In this document: positions 1 through 8,610 of the stretch, one piece after another
Position numbering within the stretch: the stretch's first letter is position 1
How the letters are laid out: each line of letters begins with the position of its first letter
From: an uncultured Clostridia bacterium
GTDB taxonomy: Bacteria > Bacillota > Clostridia > Christensenellales > Borkfalkiaceae
Direction of reading: 5' to 3'
Assembly: GCA_944346885.1 (NCBI GenBank)
Contig: CALVMR010000029.1
Span: forward strand, 23,000 to 86,999
DNA length: 64,000 nt
Translations under genes and position numbers: made by a program
Notes under the pieces: model-generated
The model's database searches: none
Told to the model about the DNA's origin: nothing
The model's input: only the letters and a program-made list of their open reading frames with translations

Positions 1-216
1 CCCGATGCAGCCCGTTTGCGAAATGCTCACGTTGTGCAGCTGCCGCTTTTCCGCCTCGTCCAGCATCGCGTCCAAAACGGGGCGCGCGCCGGCGGCGATG
101 CCGCAGGTCGCCATGCCCACTTTGATGACCGTCTCGTCCGCTCCCGCAACGCTGCGGTTATCCGTCTGCGACTTCATCTTTTCGCGCAGGGCGCGGAGCT
201 CTTCCAAACTCTTCAT
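1..216 (-). CDS. HndB-like (2Fe-2S) ferredoxin-domain subunit, 3' truncated by window edge
   Basis: The first 72 codons are visible and the frame is open to the window edge. The ATG at 216 has a GGAGG site 7 bases upstream and overlaps the TGA of the preceding gene (ATGA), so translation is probably coupled. The protein starts with a charged helix (KSLEELRALREKMKS) followed by a thioredoxin-like region with Cys in MATCGIAAGA and QTGCIG, the two first ligands expected in the HndB/NuoE-type [2Fe-2S] fold. In clostridial NADH-dependent, electron-bifurcating hydrogenases a gene of this kind sits between the NuoE-like subunit plus ATPase and the NuoF-like and HydA catalytic subunits. Those last two would lie just outside the window. 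The assignment rests on motif and order, not on full length. Confidence 0.75.
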   Translation of the reverse strand, partial: MKSLEELRALREKMKSQTDNRSVAGADETVIKVGMATCGIAAGARPVLDAMLDEAEKRQLHNVSISQTGCIG

Positions 217-767
217 AACCTACCTCCGTAAATACTGACTAAATTTTCCGAAATATATTCTTTCAGAAACGCGCGCACTTCCGGCGCGCCGAGGGGGATA
301 TCCTCCCCCAATATTTCCCTTATCTCGCGCGTGTCGAGCACGCCCGTCTGCCCCCCGCTTTGCACCGTGACCAAAAAGTCCGTTTGCGGGTTCATGGTGA
401 CCAGTTGCAGCACCACCCCGCCGAAATCGCCCAGCGGCATGCGGTCTACATGCCCGATGCGGTACGTTGCGGTGACGCAGGTACCCTTCCCCTCTTCGGA
501 ACGGATGCGAAACGTTCCTCCCGCGCTTTCGGCGGAATATTTGAACAGCGGCACGCCCATCCCCACTTTGCGCGTGGTGCGCGTTGTGGTAAAGGGATCC
601 GTAACGGACGCCGCCATCTCCTTGCTCATGCCGCAGCCGTTATCCTCGACGGCGATCGTCATCTCGTCTTTCAAAAAATCGGCGCACAGGCGGATCTGCA
701 CCAGCGAGGCGCCCGCCCGCAGCGAATTTTCGGCAATGTCGAGGATGTTTAACGCAAGTTCGCGCAT
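213..767 (-). CDS. HATPase-domain ATP-binding protein of hydrogenase operon
   Basis: 184 residues. An N-terminal helix carries the N box (ILDIAENSLRAGA), followed by the GHKL ATP-binding motifs: DNGCGM (G1, about residue 42) and VGMGVPLFK (G2, about residue 68), then GTCVTATY. There is no dimerisation/phospho-acceptor domain and no membrane segment, so it is a stand-alone GHKL ATPase like those found beside NuoE-type hydrogenase subunits in Clostridia, not a full sensor kinase. It starts at ATG 767, overlapping the stop of the NuoE-like gene by one base, and ends overlapping the HndB-like start, so the three genes form one tight operon. Its exact role is not established; a regulatory role by ATP binding or protein phosphorylation is inference. 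Confidence 0.8.
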   Translation of the reverse strand: MRELALNILDIAENSLRAGASLVQIRLCADFLKDEMTIAVEDNGCGMSKEMAASVTDPFTTTRTTRKVGMGVPLFKYSAESAGGTFRIRSEEGKGTCVTATYRIGHVDRMPLGDFGGVVLQLVTMNPQTDFLVTVQSGGQTGVLDTREIREILGEDIPLGAPEVRAFLKEYISENLVSIYGGRL

Positions 768-1270
768 CAGGTGCGGTACTTGGCGAGGATCTTGGGCACC
801 TCGTCGGGCGTAACTTTGCCGTACACGTCGTCGTTGACGGTCATCACGGGCGCGAGGCCGCAGCAGCCGATGCAGCGCGTCGCGTCCAGCGAAAATTTCA
901 GATCATCCGTGCATTCGCCGCCCTTGATCTTCAATTCGTCGCACAGTTTTTGGTACACGTCGCCGGAGCCCTTTACATAGCACGCCGTGCCCAGGCAGAC
1001 GCCGATCTTATACTGCCCCTTCGGGTACAGCGAAAACTGCGCATAAAACGTGGCGACGCCGTACACCTCCGCCAGCGGCACGTCCAGTGCCTCGGAGATG
1101 ATCTGCAACGCCTTTTCGGGCAGGTATCCGAAAATCTCCTGCCCCTTTTGGAGCGCGGCGATGGTCAGCCCCTTCCCCGCGTGCGCCGTACGGATCGCGC
1201 CGATCGCCGCGCGCAACTCCTCTTCCTGTTCCTTTGTACCGTTGTACGGAACTTCCAGTTTTTTAGCCAA
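767..1270 (-). CDS. NuoE-like [2Fe-2S] subunit of NADH-dependent hydrogenase (HydC-type)
   Basis: 167 residues, the usual size for the 24-kDa NuoE/HydC family. After an alpha-helical N-terminal bundle (GKGLTIAALQKGQEIFGYLPEKALQIISEAL, read here in pieces) the thioredoxin-fold part has the four cluster ligands in CLGTACYVKG (about residues 92 and 97) and CIGCCGLAP (about 133 and 137). The start is a TTG at 1270 with GGAGG nine bases upstream; no ATG fits. It is the first gene of a leftward operon continuing into a GHKL ATPase and an HndB-like ferredoxin, the arrangement of bifurcating [FeFe] hydrogenases that couple NADH and ferredoxin oxidation to H2. A NuoE from a respiratory complex I is unlikely given this gene order. 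Confidence 0.88.
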   Translation of the reverse strand: MAKKLEVPYNGTKEQEEELRAAIGAIRTAHAGKGLTIAALQKGQEIFGYLPEKALQIISEALDVPLAEVYGVATFYAQFSLYPKGQYKIGVCLGTACYVKGSGDVYQKLCDELKIKGGECTDDLKFSLDATRCIGCCGLAPVMTVNDDVYGKVTPDEVPKILAKYRT

Positions 1271-1343
1271 AATGACCTACCTCCGTGATCGCGGCGAGCG
1301 CGCAAAACGGCCCGCTCCGCGTTTCTTCCGCCTGAATGTATCT

Positions 1344-1372
1344 ATTTTATCACATATGCGCAAATATTTCAA
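1344..1372 (-). promoter_or_regulatory. sigma-A promoter of hydrogenase operon
   Basis: Read leftward: -35 TTGAAA (1367-1372), 17-base spacer, -10 TAAAAT (1344-1349), about 75 bases before the TTG start of the NuoE-like gene. Confidence 0.7.
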
Positions 1373-1465
1373 TAGGATTCCTGCCGAAAGGCGCAATATT
1401 TTTTTGTGCTAAACGCCGAAAATGCCGCCCGCGCCCCGCCCGCGCGCCCCCGCCCGCCCTTCGGC

Positions 1466-1494
1466 TTGACAAAACGGAAAAATTGTGTTATGAT
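1466..1494 (+). promoter_or_regulatory. sigma-A promoter of citrate synthase gene
   Basis: -35 TTGACA (1466-1471), 17-base spacer, -10 TATGAT (1489-1494). The predicted start near 1501 gives a leader of about 58 bases that contains a short hairpin (GGCGGGC/GCCCGCC, 1530-1547) just before the ribosome site. Confidence 0.8.
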
Positions 1495-1558
1495 TAACAA
1501 ACTATCCGCGTTTGCACGTGCGGAACAAGGCGGGCAGTCGCCCGCCGAAGGAGCGAGC

Positions 1559-2956
1559 ATGGATCTTTCCATCATACAGGAGAACATACGCAAAAAATAT
1601 GCGGAGTACGCGCAGGATATCGCCGCGCTCTCCAAAATGGCAGCCAAAAGCGACGTGATCAACCCCCGCCTGTACGAAAAGTACGACGTGAAGCGGGGCT
1701 TGCGCGACGTAAACGGCAACGGCGTGGTGTGCGGGCTGACCGAAATTTCCGAGATCCTCGCCTTCGGCAGGGATAAAAACGGCAACAAGATCCCCATCGA
1801 CGGGCAGCTGTACTACCGCGGCATCGATATCCGCGAATTGGTCAAAGGCATGCAGGGGCGGCGGTTCGACTTTGAAGAGGCGACCTTTTTGCTGCTGTTC
1901 GGGCACCTGCCCACCAAGGACCAGCTCGCCCGCTTTTGCCAGATCCTCGCCGATTTCCGCGCGCTGCCCCCCTCCTTTGTGCGCGATATCATCATGAAGG
2001 CGCCTTCCAAGGATATGATGAACATGCTGGCGCGGTGCGTGCTTTCGCTGTACTCGTACGACCCGCGCCCGGACGACACCTCCAAGCGCAACGTGCTGCG
2101 GCAGTCTTTACAGCTGATCGCCCAATTCCCGCTGCTCGCCGTGTACAGCCAAAAGGCGTACAGCTATTACCATTCGGACGCTTCGCTGTTCATCCACAAG
2201 CCGCAAAAAGAGCTCTCCACGGCGGAAAACATCCTGTACATGCTGCGCGACGACTCAAAGTATACCGAGCTGGAAGCGGAAGTTTTGGACCTGTGCCTGG
2301 TGCTGCACGCCGAACACGGCGGCGGCAACAACTCCACGTTTACGACGCACGTCGTCACCTCGTCGGGCACGGATACATACTCCTCGGTGGCGGCTTCGCT
2401 CGGCTCGCTCAAAGGCCCCAAACACGGCGGCGCCAACATCAAGGTGTGCGAAATGTTCGACAACATCAAGGCGCACGTTCCCTCTTTTGACAGAGGCAAG
2501 CTCAAAGATTACGTGGCGAAGATCGTGGACCGCGAAGCCTACGACCACACGGGGCTGGTGTACGGCATGGGGCATGCGGTGTACTCCCTCTCCGACCCGC
2601 GCGCGGATATTTTGAAGAGCTTTGCCGAAAAACTCGCCGCCGAAAAACACATGGAAAAAGAGTACGAGATGCGCGGCTACGTTGCCCAAGCCGCGGCGGA
2701 ACTGATCGCCGAAAAGCGGCGCATCTACAAGGGCGTTGCGCCCAACGTAGACTTTTATTCGGGCTTCGTGTACGATATGCTGGGGCTGCCGCGCGAGCTG
2801 TACACCCCTTTCTTTGCCGTATCGCGCATCGCGGGCTGGTCGGCGCACCGCATGGAGGAGATCACCAACGGCGGAAAGATCATCCGTCCCGGCTACCAAG
2901 CCGTTGCCCCGCGCCAAAAATACGTGCCCATCGAACAGCGCGTCGAAGAAGAATAA
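1559..2956 (+). CDS. citrate (Si)-synthase family protein
   Basis: 465 residues when started at ATG 1559, which has an AAGGAG site six bases upstream. A longer in-frame reading upstream crosses the promoter and is rejected. The catalytic triad of the citrate synthase family is present: His in GPKHGGAN (about residue 286), His in GMGHAVY (about 337) and Asp in VDFYSGF (about 397); the oxaloacetate-site His lies in LHAEHGGG (about 250). The length and an N-terminal extension of roughly 70 residues match the clostridial type II-like citrate/2-methylcitrate synthase group. It condenses acetyl-CoA and oxaloacetate in the cytoplasm, here probably for glutamate synthesis by a partial TCA branch. It is a single-gene unit with its own promoter and terminator. 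Specificity for acetyl- versus propionyl-CoA cannot be told from the sequence. Confidence 0.93.
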   Translation: MDLSIIQENIRKKYAEYAQDIAALSKMAAKSDVINPRLYEKYDVKRGLRDVNGNGVVCGLTEISEILAFGRDKNGNKIPIDGQLYYRGIDIRELVKGMQGRRFDFEEATFLLLFGHLPTKDQLARFCQILADFRALPPSFVRDIIMKAPSKDMMNMLARCVLSLYSYDPRPDDTSKRNVLRQSLQLIAQFPLLAVYSQKAYSYYHSDASLFIHKPQKELSTAENILYMLRDDSKYTELEAEVLDLCLVLHAEHGGGNNSTFTTHVVTSSGTDTYSSVAASLGSLKGPKHGGANIKVCEMFDNIKAHVPSFDRGKLKDYVAKIVDREAYDHTGLVYGMGHAVYSLSDPRADILKSFAEKLAAEKHMEKEYEMRGYVAQAAAELIAEKRRIYKGVAPNVDFYSGFVYDMLGLPRELYTPFFAVSRIAGWSAHRMEEITNGGKIIRPGYQAVAPRQKYVPIEQRVEEE

Positions 2957-2967
2957 ACTACAAAAAA

Positions 2968-3015
2968 CACGCGCCCCGCGCGGCGAATGCCGCGCGGGGC
3001 GCGTTCTCATTTTCT
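2968..3015 (+). terminator. intrinsic terminator after citrate synthase
   Basis: A 14-bp GC stem (2970-2983 with 2990-3003, loop CGAATG) is followed by a T-rich stretch (TTCTCATTTTCT). A second GC hairpin (3020-3030 with 3036-3046) follows, then a short direct repeat (GCAAAAAACTTGTGCGGC-like, 3043-3078). An A tract on the other side suggests partial activity leftward too. Confidence 0.65.
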
Positions 3016-3132
3016 GCAAGCGCCGCGCGGAAAACCCGCGCGGCGCAAAAACTTGTGCGGCAAAAAACTTGTGCGGCGCTTGCTTTTTTATCCTGCTTTA
3101 CTCGGATACGGCTTTTTCACGGATATGCTTTT

Positions 3133-3948
3133 TCAAAGATACGCCGCGATCTCGTTCAAACTCTCCGCCACGGCGGAGGGCGTATCGGAGGCAGGAAGAG
3201 AGGCGACCTGCTCCGCGCGGCACTCCCCACTCAGAACCAAAAGGGTGCCGAACCCGTTGTTGCTGCCGAAGCGGATATCCGTATACGGGCGGTCTCCGAC
3301 CATCGTAACGCGGCTTGCGGGCACGCCGAGCGCGGCGGTCAGCATCCGCCCCATCACCGTGTGCGGCTTGCCGCAGATCACGTCCGGCTCCCGCCCGGAA
3401 GAGCGCTTCAAAAGCTGTATGAACGACCCCGCGTCCGGCGGGTACACCCCTTCGGCGGGGCAAACGTCGTCCGCATGGGTGGCAATGTACGGCTTCCCCT
3501 GCACGAGCATGCGGTTGATGCGCACCAATTTTTCATAGGTGAGCGAGGTATCGTAGCCGAGCACGGCGACCTCCGCGCCCTCGTCGCTTTCCGAAAGCGG
3601 GATGCCGTCGGCGGCAAATTCCGCTTTGAGCGCGTCGGTGCCCACGAGATACACCCGCCTGCCCGCGTACCGCTCTTTGAGCAGCGCGGCAGCCGCCATA
3701 CCCGAAGTGAACACCGTATCCTCTTCGGCAAACAGCCCCAGCCGCCGCAGTTTGGCTTTATAGCTTTCGGCGCCGCGCGAAGAATTGTTGGTGCAATACA
3801 CGATACGCCGCCCCGACGCACGCACCGCGGCGAGCGTGCCCGCCATATCCCCGATCGGCTTTTCTCCGACATACACGGTGCCGTCCATATCCAGCAAAAA
3901 GACCTGTGTGCGCGCGACGAGCGCGCGCAATGCTTCGTTTTTTTCCAT
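3133..3948 (-). CDS. HAD-IIA family phosphatase (NagD-like)
   Basis: 271 residues from ATG 3948. All four HAD motifs are present: LLDMDGTVYVG (nucleophile and acid Asp, about residues 17-19), TNNSS (motif II), the Lys in CGKPHTVM (motif III) and GDRPYTDI (motif IV). The insert between motifs II and III is the long C2-type cap of NagD/PGP phosphatases. Family members hydrolyse small phosphate esters such as nucleotide monophosphates, glycerol phosphate or phosphoglycolate; the substrate here is unknown. It lies 44 bases after a dehydroquinate-synthase-fold gene and is the last gene of a three-gene leftward unit that begins with a HisC-like aminotransferase, so the substrate may be an intermediate made by those two. 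The ribosome site (GGTGG) is weak. Confidence 0.88.
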   Translation of the reverse strand: MEKNEALRALVARTQVFLLDMDGTVYVGEKPIGDMAGTLAAVRASGRRIVYCTNNSSRGAESYKAKLRRLGLFAEEDTVFTSGMAAAALLKERYAGRRVYLVGTDALKAEFAADGIPLSESDEGAEVAVLGYDTSLTYEKLVRINRMLVQGKPYIATHADDVCPAEGVYPPDAGSFIQLLKRSSGREPDVICGKPHTVMGRMLTAALGVPASRVTMVGDRPYTDIRFGSNNGFGTLLVLSGECRAEQVASLPASDTPSAVAESLNEIAAYL

Positions 3949-3991
3949 CGTATCCACCGGATCCGCCGCACGGCGGCGCAAACCCCTTTTT

Positions 3992-5125
3992 TCAGCCGCA
4001 GGCGGCACGCATGCGCGCCGCGGAAGCGGCGCCCCGCGGCACATCGCCGAGCAGCCCGAACTCCCGCTCCAACGCGGGCACGGAGAGCAGGGGCGAAAGT
4101 TCTGCCGCGCACTCGTACAGCGCCGCCTCCTCCCCTTCCTCCGTTTTTCCGCCGAAAGCGGCATACCGCCGCGCGGCTTTCCCCGCGGCGGCGCGAAGCA
4201 GCTGCCCGCGCACCCGCAATTTTTCCCGCGCTTCGGCAAACACCCGTATCCGCCGCGCGCATTCCTCTTCATTTGGCACGCGGATGTTGCGCAGCAGTTC
4301 CACCGCCGCCCTGCCCGTTCGCTCCGCCGCGCACAGCGCCCTGCCCACGTAATCCGCAACGTAGCTTGCGCGCGGCTGCGCATACTCCAAAAAACGCGCA
4401 TACCGCGCCGCAAAACAGGCAAACAGCGGAAACGCATCCCCGCCCAAGCACGCCGCCGCCTCCGCCGCAGGCAGGGGCGGCGCAAGATCCAGCGCCAAAC
4501 GCAAGAGCGCGTCGGCGCAAAAAAGCCCCTGCGGCTCCTCCGCAAACGCCGCAAACGCCTCCGCCGCGCGCACAAAGGCGGGGTCCTCTTCCCGCCCCGA
4601 AAACAGCGCGTCCAGCGCGCAGTCCTCCGCGCACAGCAGCGAAAGAGCCGCAAAGCCGAAGGCGGCGGGCACGCCCGAAAAGAGCGATCCGTCTACCAGC
4701 ACGGCGTCCGCGTCTCGCAGCGGATATCCCGCCCGAAAAAATTTGCGCGGCAAAGCCCGTTCGGCAATCCCCTCCGCCGAGGGCGCAAGCGGCACGGCGA
4801 GCACCGCGCCGCCCCGCAGTGTAGCAAAAAAGCGGGCGGCAAAGATGCTATTTTTGCCCAGCGCCACAACGGCGCGCACCTCGTCCGGCAGGGCGAGCAG
4901 CCCCGCGGGGATCTCCTCCCCCAACACCGCGCAGACGGGGCGGTACTCCGCCAGCTGCGCGCGCACGGCGGCAAGGTGCAAAAACCCCGCGTCCGCAAAG
5001 ACCGCCGCCCTGCCGTAGGGCAACAGCTTTTTCAATTCTTCCGCCGCCGCCGAAACGGGAGCAAAGCGCACATGCGTCTGCCGCCCCGCCGTACGCAGCG
5101 CATTTTGCAGCATCGCCACACACAC
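3992..5125 (-). CDS. Degenerate dehydroquinate synthase / glycerol-1-phosphate dehydrogenase-fold protein
   Basis: 377 residues from a GTG at 5125 with GGAGG nine bases upstream. Residues about 35-130 look like the Rossmann-like half of the iron-alcohol-dehydrogenase/dehydroquinate synthase superfamily: an AAVFADAGF strand-turn, then VRAVVALGKNSIFAARFFATL, where the usual nucleotide loop GGGS is replaced by GKNS, then VLAVPLAPSAEGIA where family members have a conserved Pro-Thr segment. The second half is all-helical and very Ala-rich. No clear set of metal-binding His/Asp residues is visible, so the active site may be lost or altered. It sits between a HisC-like aminotransferase and a HAD phosphatase in the same orientation. 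The fold call is tentative; enzymatic activity is not claimed. Confidence 0.5.
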   Translation of the reverse strand: MCVAMLQNALRTAGRQTHVRFAPVSAAAEELKKLLPYGRAAVFADAGFLHLAAVRAQLAEYRPVCAVLGEEIPAGLLALPDEVRAVVALGKNSIFAARFFATLRGGAVLAVPLAPSAEGIAERALPRKFFRAGYPLRDADAVLVDGSLFSGVPAAFGFAALSLLCAEDCALDALFSGREEDPAFVRAAEAFAAFAEEPQGLFCADALLRLALDLAPPLPAAEAAACLGGDAFPLFACFAARYARFLEYAQPRASYVADYVGRALCAAERTGRAAVELLRNIRVPNEEECARRIRVFAEAREKLRVRGQLLRAAAGKAARRYAAFGGKTEEGEEAALYECAAELSPLLSVPALEREFGLLGDVPRGAASAARMRAACG

Positions 5126-5202
5126 GGTACAAAACCTCCGCTTTCCGGTATCGTCTTCTTCCGTGCGCGCGGCGGGCGCAAACGCGCCAAACTTCCCCGC
5201 GC

Positions 5203-6270
5203 TTATTCCTTTAAAAACCCGTCCAAAGCCGCCAACAGCGCGTCATTTTGTTCGCGGCTGCCGACGGTGATGCGGCAAAACGCCTCGATGCGCGGTTTGG
5301 CAAAGTGCCGCACGAGCACGCCGCGTTCCCGCAGCCCCGCGTACACTTCCCGCCCGTTCCGCGTATTGTGCCGCGCGAAGAGAAAGTTCGCCGCCGAAGG
5401 CAGTACAAAAAAGCCGCGCGCCGCAAGCTCTCCGCGCAGCCGTTCGCGCTCGGAGATCACGAGCGCGTTTTTCTGCGCGTAATACGACGCGTCCTCGATC
5501 GCCGCGGCGCACACCGCCTGGCAGAGCGAATCGACGGGATAGGAATTGAAACAATCGCGGCAGCGCGCCAACCCTTCGACGAGCGCCTCGCTGCCGACGG
5601 CGTACCCGCAGCGCATGCCCGCCAGCGAATACCCCTTGGAAAAGGTTTTTACGACGAGCAGATTTTCATAACGGGAGACGAGCGGCACGGCGCTCTGCCC
5701 GAAAAAGGGCATGTACGCCTCGTCTAAAACGACGATGCGCCCGCTGTTTGCGCGCACGAACGCCTCGATCTCTTCAAGCGGGATGCCGATGCCCGTGGGC
5801 GCGTTGGGGTTTGCGACCAGCACGCCCTGCGCGCGGGTCTTCGTCAATTTTGCAAGGTCTAAGGTGAAATCCTCTTCCAGCGGCACCTGCGTGTACGGCA
5901 CGCCGAAAAAGGAGCAAAACACGGGATAAAAGCTGTACGTGATATCCGCAAACGCGGCGCCCGCGCCCCCCTCATCAAAAAAGGCGGGGAAGCACAGCGC
6001 CAGCACCTCGTCGCTGCCGTTGCCGCAAAACACGTTTTCGGGGCGGACGCCCTCCGCCCGCGCCACCGCTTCGCGCAGGGCGCGCATGGCAAGGGGCGGG
6101 TACAGTTTGAGCGAATCCGCATCGAACGAGCGCAGCACCGCCTGCGCCTTGGGGCTGGGCGGGTACGGATTTTCGTTGGTGTTGAGTTTGACGTACTGCC
6201 TGTCTGCGGGCTGTTCTCCCGCCGTGTACGGCGCGGTTTCCGCCGCGCGCCTGCTTAAAAATGACTTCAA
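5203..6270 (-). CDS. HisC-like PLP-dependent aminotransferase
   Basis: 355 residues, close to the usual 350 for histidinol-phosphate aminotransferase and the related threonine-phosphate decarboxylase. Class I/II fold landmarks are KLNTNENPYPPSP near the N-terminus, NPNAPTGI, DEAYMPF and the PLP-binding Lys in VKTFSKGYSLAGMRCGY. The start is a TTG at 6270 with GAGGTG upstream; the apparent ATG-ATG further up forms part of the -10 box of the promoter and cannot be the start. Histidinol-phosphate aminotransferase (histidine pathway) is the default reading. However, there are no other his genes here, and the neighbours are a degenerate dehydroquinate-synthase-like protein and a phosphatase, so another phosphorylated amino acid may be the substrate. 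Confidence 0.85.
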   Translation of the reverse strand: MKSFLSRRAAETAPYTAGEQPADRQYVKLNTNENPYPPSPKAQAVLRSFDADSLKLYPPLAMRALREAVARAEGVRPENVFCGNGSDEVLALCFPAFFDEGGAGAAFADITYSFYPVFCSFFGVPYTQVPLEEDFTLDLAKLTKTRAQGVLVANPNAPTGIGIPLEEIEAFVRANSGRIVVLDEAYMPFFGQSAVPLVSRYENLLVVKTFSKGYSLAGMRCGYAVGSEALVEGLARCRDCFNSYPVDSLCQAVCAAAIEDASYYAQKNALVISERERLRGELAARGFFVLPSAANFLFARHNTRNGREVYAGLRERGVLVRHFAKPRIEAFCRITVGSREQNDALLAALDGFLKE

Positions 6271-6295
6271 CCTTTCACCTCGTTTGTGTACGTTC

Positions 6296-6324
6296 ATCAT
6301 ATCCGTTTTGCACGCAAAAGTCAA
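6296..6324 (-). promoter_or_regulatory. sigma-A promoter of the aminotransferase unit
   Basis: Leftward -35 TTGACT (6319-6324), 17 bases, -10 TATGAT (6296-6301). Because the -10 contains the only upstream ATG codons, it fixes the TTG at 6270 as the translation start. Confidence 0.78.
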
Positions 6325-6363
6325 GAACTTACGCTCCCCTCCGCCCGCCGCCGACCGCATCCG

Positions 6364-6412
6364 ACAAAAAAAGACGGCGCCGTGCCCGCTCTTTTGCGCG
6401 CCGCGCCGTTTT
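6364..6412 (-). terminator. terminator after ABC exporter gene
   Basis: On the minus strand a stem ACGGCGC/GCGCCGT is followed by CTTTTTTT (6366-6373 on the plus strand). A second hairpin (GCGCGCCCGCA/TGCGGGCGCGC, about 6455-6480) lies between it and the gene end. Confidence 0.65.
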
Positions 6413-6509
6413 CCGCCGCGCTTGCCGCGGCGCCGCTTTTCTTTGCACGTTTGCGCGCGCCCGCATGCTGCGGGCGCGCCTTTTCCGTAAACGCCGAAAC
6501 GGGCTGCGT

Positions 6510-8423
6510 TCACGCCCCTTCGCCGAGCGCACCCCTATCGGCAGCCCCTTCGCCGAGCGCCTCTTCGGCGAGCTTGAAGTTCATGTCGTTGAGGCATTTC
6601 AATTCGTAAAATTTCCCTTTCTTTTCCATCAGCTCTTCGTAGGTGCCCAGCTCTACGCACCTGCCCGCCTCCATGACGGCGATGCGGTCTGCGTCGCGGA
6701 TGGTGGAGAGCCTGTGCGCGACGACGAAGGTCGTTCTCCCCTTGATCAGCCCGGAGATCGCCTTTTGCACTTGGTATTCGGAAATGTTATCCAACGCGCT
6801 GGTCGCCTCGTCCAAGATGAGGATGCGCGGGTCGCGGATGAGCGCGCGGGCAATGGTCACGCGCTGTTTTTGCCCGCCGCTGAGCTTGCCGCCCTGCTCT
6901 CCGACAAAGGTATCCAGCCCGTTCGGCAGGTCTTTGACGAACTCGTTCAAATTTGCCAGTTCCGCCACGCGCTCCACCAGCGCGTTATCGACGTTTTCCA
7001 GCCCGTAGACGATGTTTTCGCGGATGGTGCCCGCAAACAGCAGGCTGTTTTGCGGCACGACGGAGAGAAAGCGGCGGTAATCGGGCAGGGAGAGCTGCGT
7101 AATGTCGTGCCCGTCTATGTACAGCGCGCCCTCCGTCGGGGTCAAAAACCCGATGATCAAGTTCATGAGCGTGGATTTTCCGCTGCCGGACGCCCCGACG
7201 ACGGCAATGCACTCCCCCGGCGTTACGTTCAGGCTGAAATTTTCCACCACATAGGCGGTGCCGTTGGGGTATTTGTAACTTACGTTTTCAAACCGCACCG
7301 CGCCTTCCAGCGATTCCAATTTGCATTTTCCCACGCTGTTTTCCACGTCTTTGGAGAGCATGATCTCGGAGAGAGAGCCGAGCGCCTCGAACCCGACGGC
7401 AAAGGTGGGCAGCACGTTGACGATGGTCTGCACCGCGCCGTTGATGGAGCTGAACATGGATTGATACAGCACGATATCGCCCGGCGAGATCCAGCCGAAG
7501 AGCGCAAACACGGCGCACACGATGAGGCAGGCGACGCTCATCAGCGTGGCGACCACCCACAGCGCCGAACCGAAATAAGAGTTGGTGCGGTCTACCGCAA
7601 GCCCGCTTTCGGTCAGTTTTCGGATGTTGCGGTCACACAGGGCGATCTCCTTTTCTTCCAGCCCGTGCGCCTTGGTGACGGGCAGCATGCCCAGCATGGT
7701 GGTAAAACGCGCGGAAACATTTTCGTTTTCCACACGGTAGAGATGGTTTTTGCTGCTCATGCGCTTGCGGAAAAACTGCGTGAGCAAAACGTTGGCGGGG
7801 ATGATGACGACGAAGAACGCCGTGACCATCCAGCTGTTGTATACGGCAATGCCGACGGAAACGAGCGCGACGATGATGTTGGGAATGAGCACCTTGATCA
7901 GGTTGGTGTTCAGCGCGTCCACGCTTTCGATATCCTTTAAGAATTTGCTTTGCAGCTTGCCCGTTTCGATCTCTTTATGGTAAGTGATGGAGAGGTGCTG
8001 CAACTTGCGGATGACGGTGCCGCGCATGCCCGCGCCCGTTTTGCGCAGCATGCGGTCGGTGATGCGCGAATAGATGACGTGCGTGGGGATGTTTTGCACC
8101 AGCACCACAACGAGGATCGCCGAATAAATGATGAGCCAGCGCACCGTGTTATCCGACCATTGCCCGCTTGCAAGATCGATGATCTCGGCGGTGATGACGG
8201 GGATCACCCACGCGGGCAGGTTTTTCAGCACAAAAAAGAGGATGCTCAGGCAAAAACCGCCCTTGTTCTTTTGCAAAAGGTGGCGGTAATACAGCGAACC
8301 CACGCCCCTCTTTTTTTTGCTTTCGCGTTCGGCGGCGTCCTCGTCGAACAAATGCTCGAAATCGGGGATCGCGTTGTCGCTGCGCTTGTACTTCTTCGGC
8401 TGCTCCGCCCGCTCTTTGCCCAT
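6510..8423 (-). CDS. ABC transporter, fused permease and ATPase (exporter type)
   Basis: 637 residues from ATG 8423 (GGAGG five bases upstream). An upstream in-frame ATG at about 8471 is excluded because it lies at the transcription start. The order is a charged N-terminus, an exporter transmembrane domain with about six helices (residues about 65-370), then a nucleotide-binding domain with Walker A GASGSGKST (about 410), signature LSGGQKQR (about 512), Walker B ILILDEATSAL (about 530) and the H-loop VVAHRLST. This is the MsbA/LmrA-like half-transporter type, acting as a homodimer or with a partner encoded elsewhere; the substrate is unknown. The C-terminus is odd: a 30-bp tandem duplication at the gene's 3' end yields a repeated LGEGA motif. 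It is a monocistronic unit with its own promoter and terminator. Confidence 0.9.
   Translation of the reverse strand: MGKERAEQPKKYKRSDNAIPDFEHLFDEDAAERESKKKRGVGSLYYRHLLQKNKGGFCLSILFFVLKNLPAWVIPVITAEIIDLASGQWSDNTVRWLIIYSAILVVVLVQNIPTHVIYSRITDRMLRKTGAGMRGTVIRKLQHLSITYHKEIETGKLQSKFLKDIESVDALNTNLIKVLIPNIIVALVSVGIAVYNSWMVTAFFVVIIPANVLLTQFFRKRMSSKNHLYRVENENVSARFTTMLGMLPVTKAHGLEEKEIALCDRNIRKLTESGLAVDRTNSYFGSALWVVATLMSVACLIVCAVFALFGWISPGDIVLYQSMFSSINGAVQTIVNVLPTFAVGFEALGSLSEIMLSKDVENSVGKCKLESLEGAVRFENVSYKYPNGTAYVVENFSLNVTPGECIAVVGASGSGKSTLMNLIIGFLTPTEGALYIDGHDITQLSLPDYRRFLSVVPQNSLLFAGTIRENIVYGLENVDNALVERVAELANLNEFVKDLPNGLDTFVGEQGGKLSGGQKQRVTIARALIRDPRILILDEATSALDNISEYQVQKAISGLIKGRTTFVVAHRLSTIRDADRIAVMEAGRCVELGTYEELMEKKGKFYELKCLNDMNFKLAEEALGEGAADRGALGEGA
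6511..6570. repeat. 30-bp tandem duplication at 3' end of ABC exporter gene
   Basis: A 17-base core (GCCCCTTCGCCGAGCGC) occurs at 6514 and again at 6544. It encodes two LGEGA motifs, the second directly before the stop codon. Confidence 0.7.
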
Positions 8424-8469
8424 GGCGCCCTCCGCGGATATGGGAACGTTCTCTTTTTTCCGCGCCCTC

Positions 8470-8498
8470 ATTCTACCATTGCAAAAAAGAAAATGCAA
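8470..8498 (-). promoter_or_regulatory. sigma-A promoter of ABC exporter
   Basis: Leftward -35 TTGCAT (8493-8498), 17 bases, -10 TAGAAT (8470-8475), about 45 bases before the ATG at 8423. Confidence 0.7.
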
Positions 8499-8610
8499 CC
8501 GTCTGACAAATATTTTTTCACGAAAACCGAGAAAATTTTTTCTTGCGGAAACGGCGCCCGCCGCGGCGCGTTTTTTCCGCAAAAAAAGAACGGAAAAACG
8601 CGCCGCAAAC

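Noticed and set aside
1406..1558. 51-codon N-terminal extension of citrate synthase
   Set aside because: It runs through the sigma-A promoter and predicted transcription start; the ATG at 1559 has the ribosome site.
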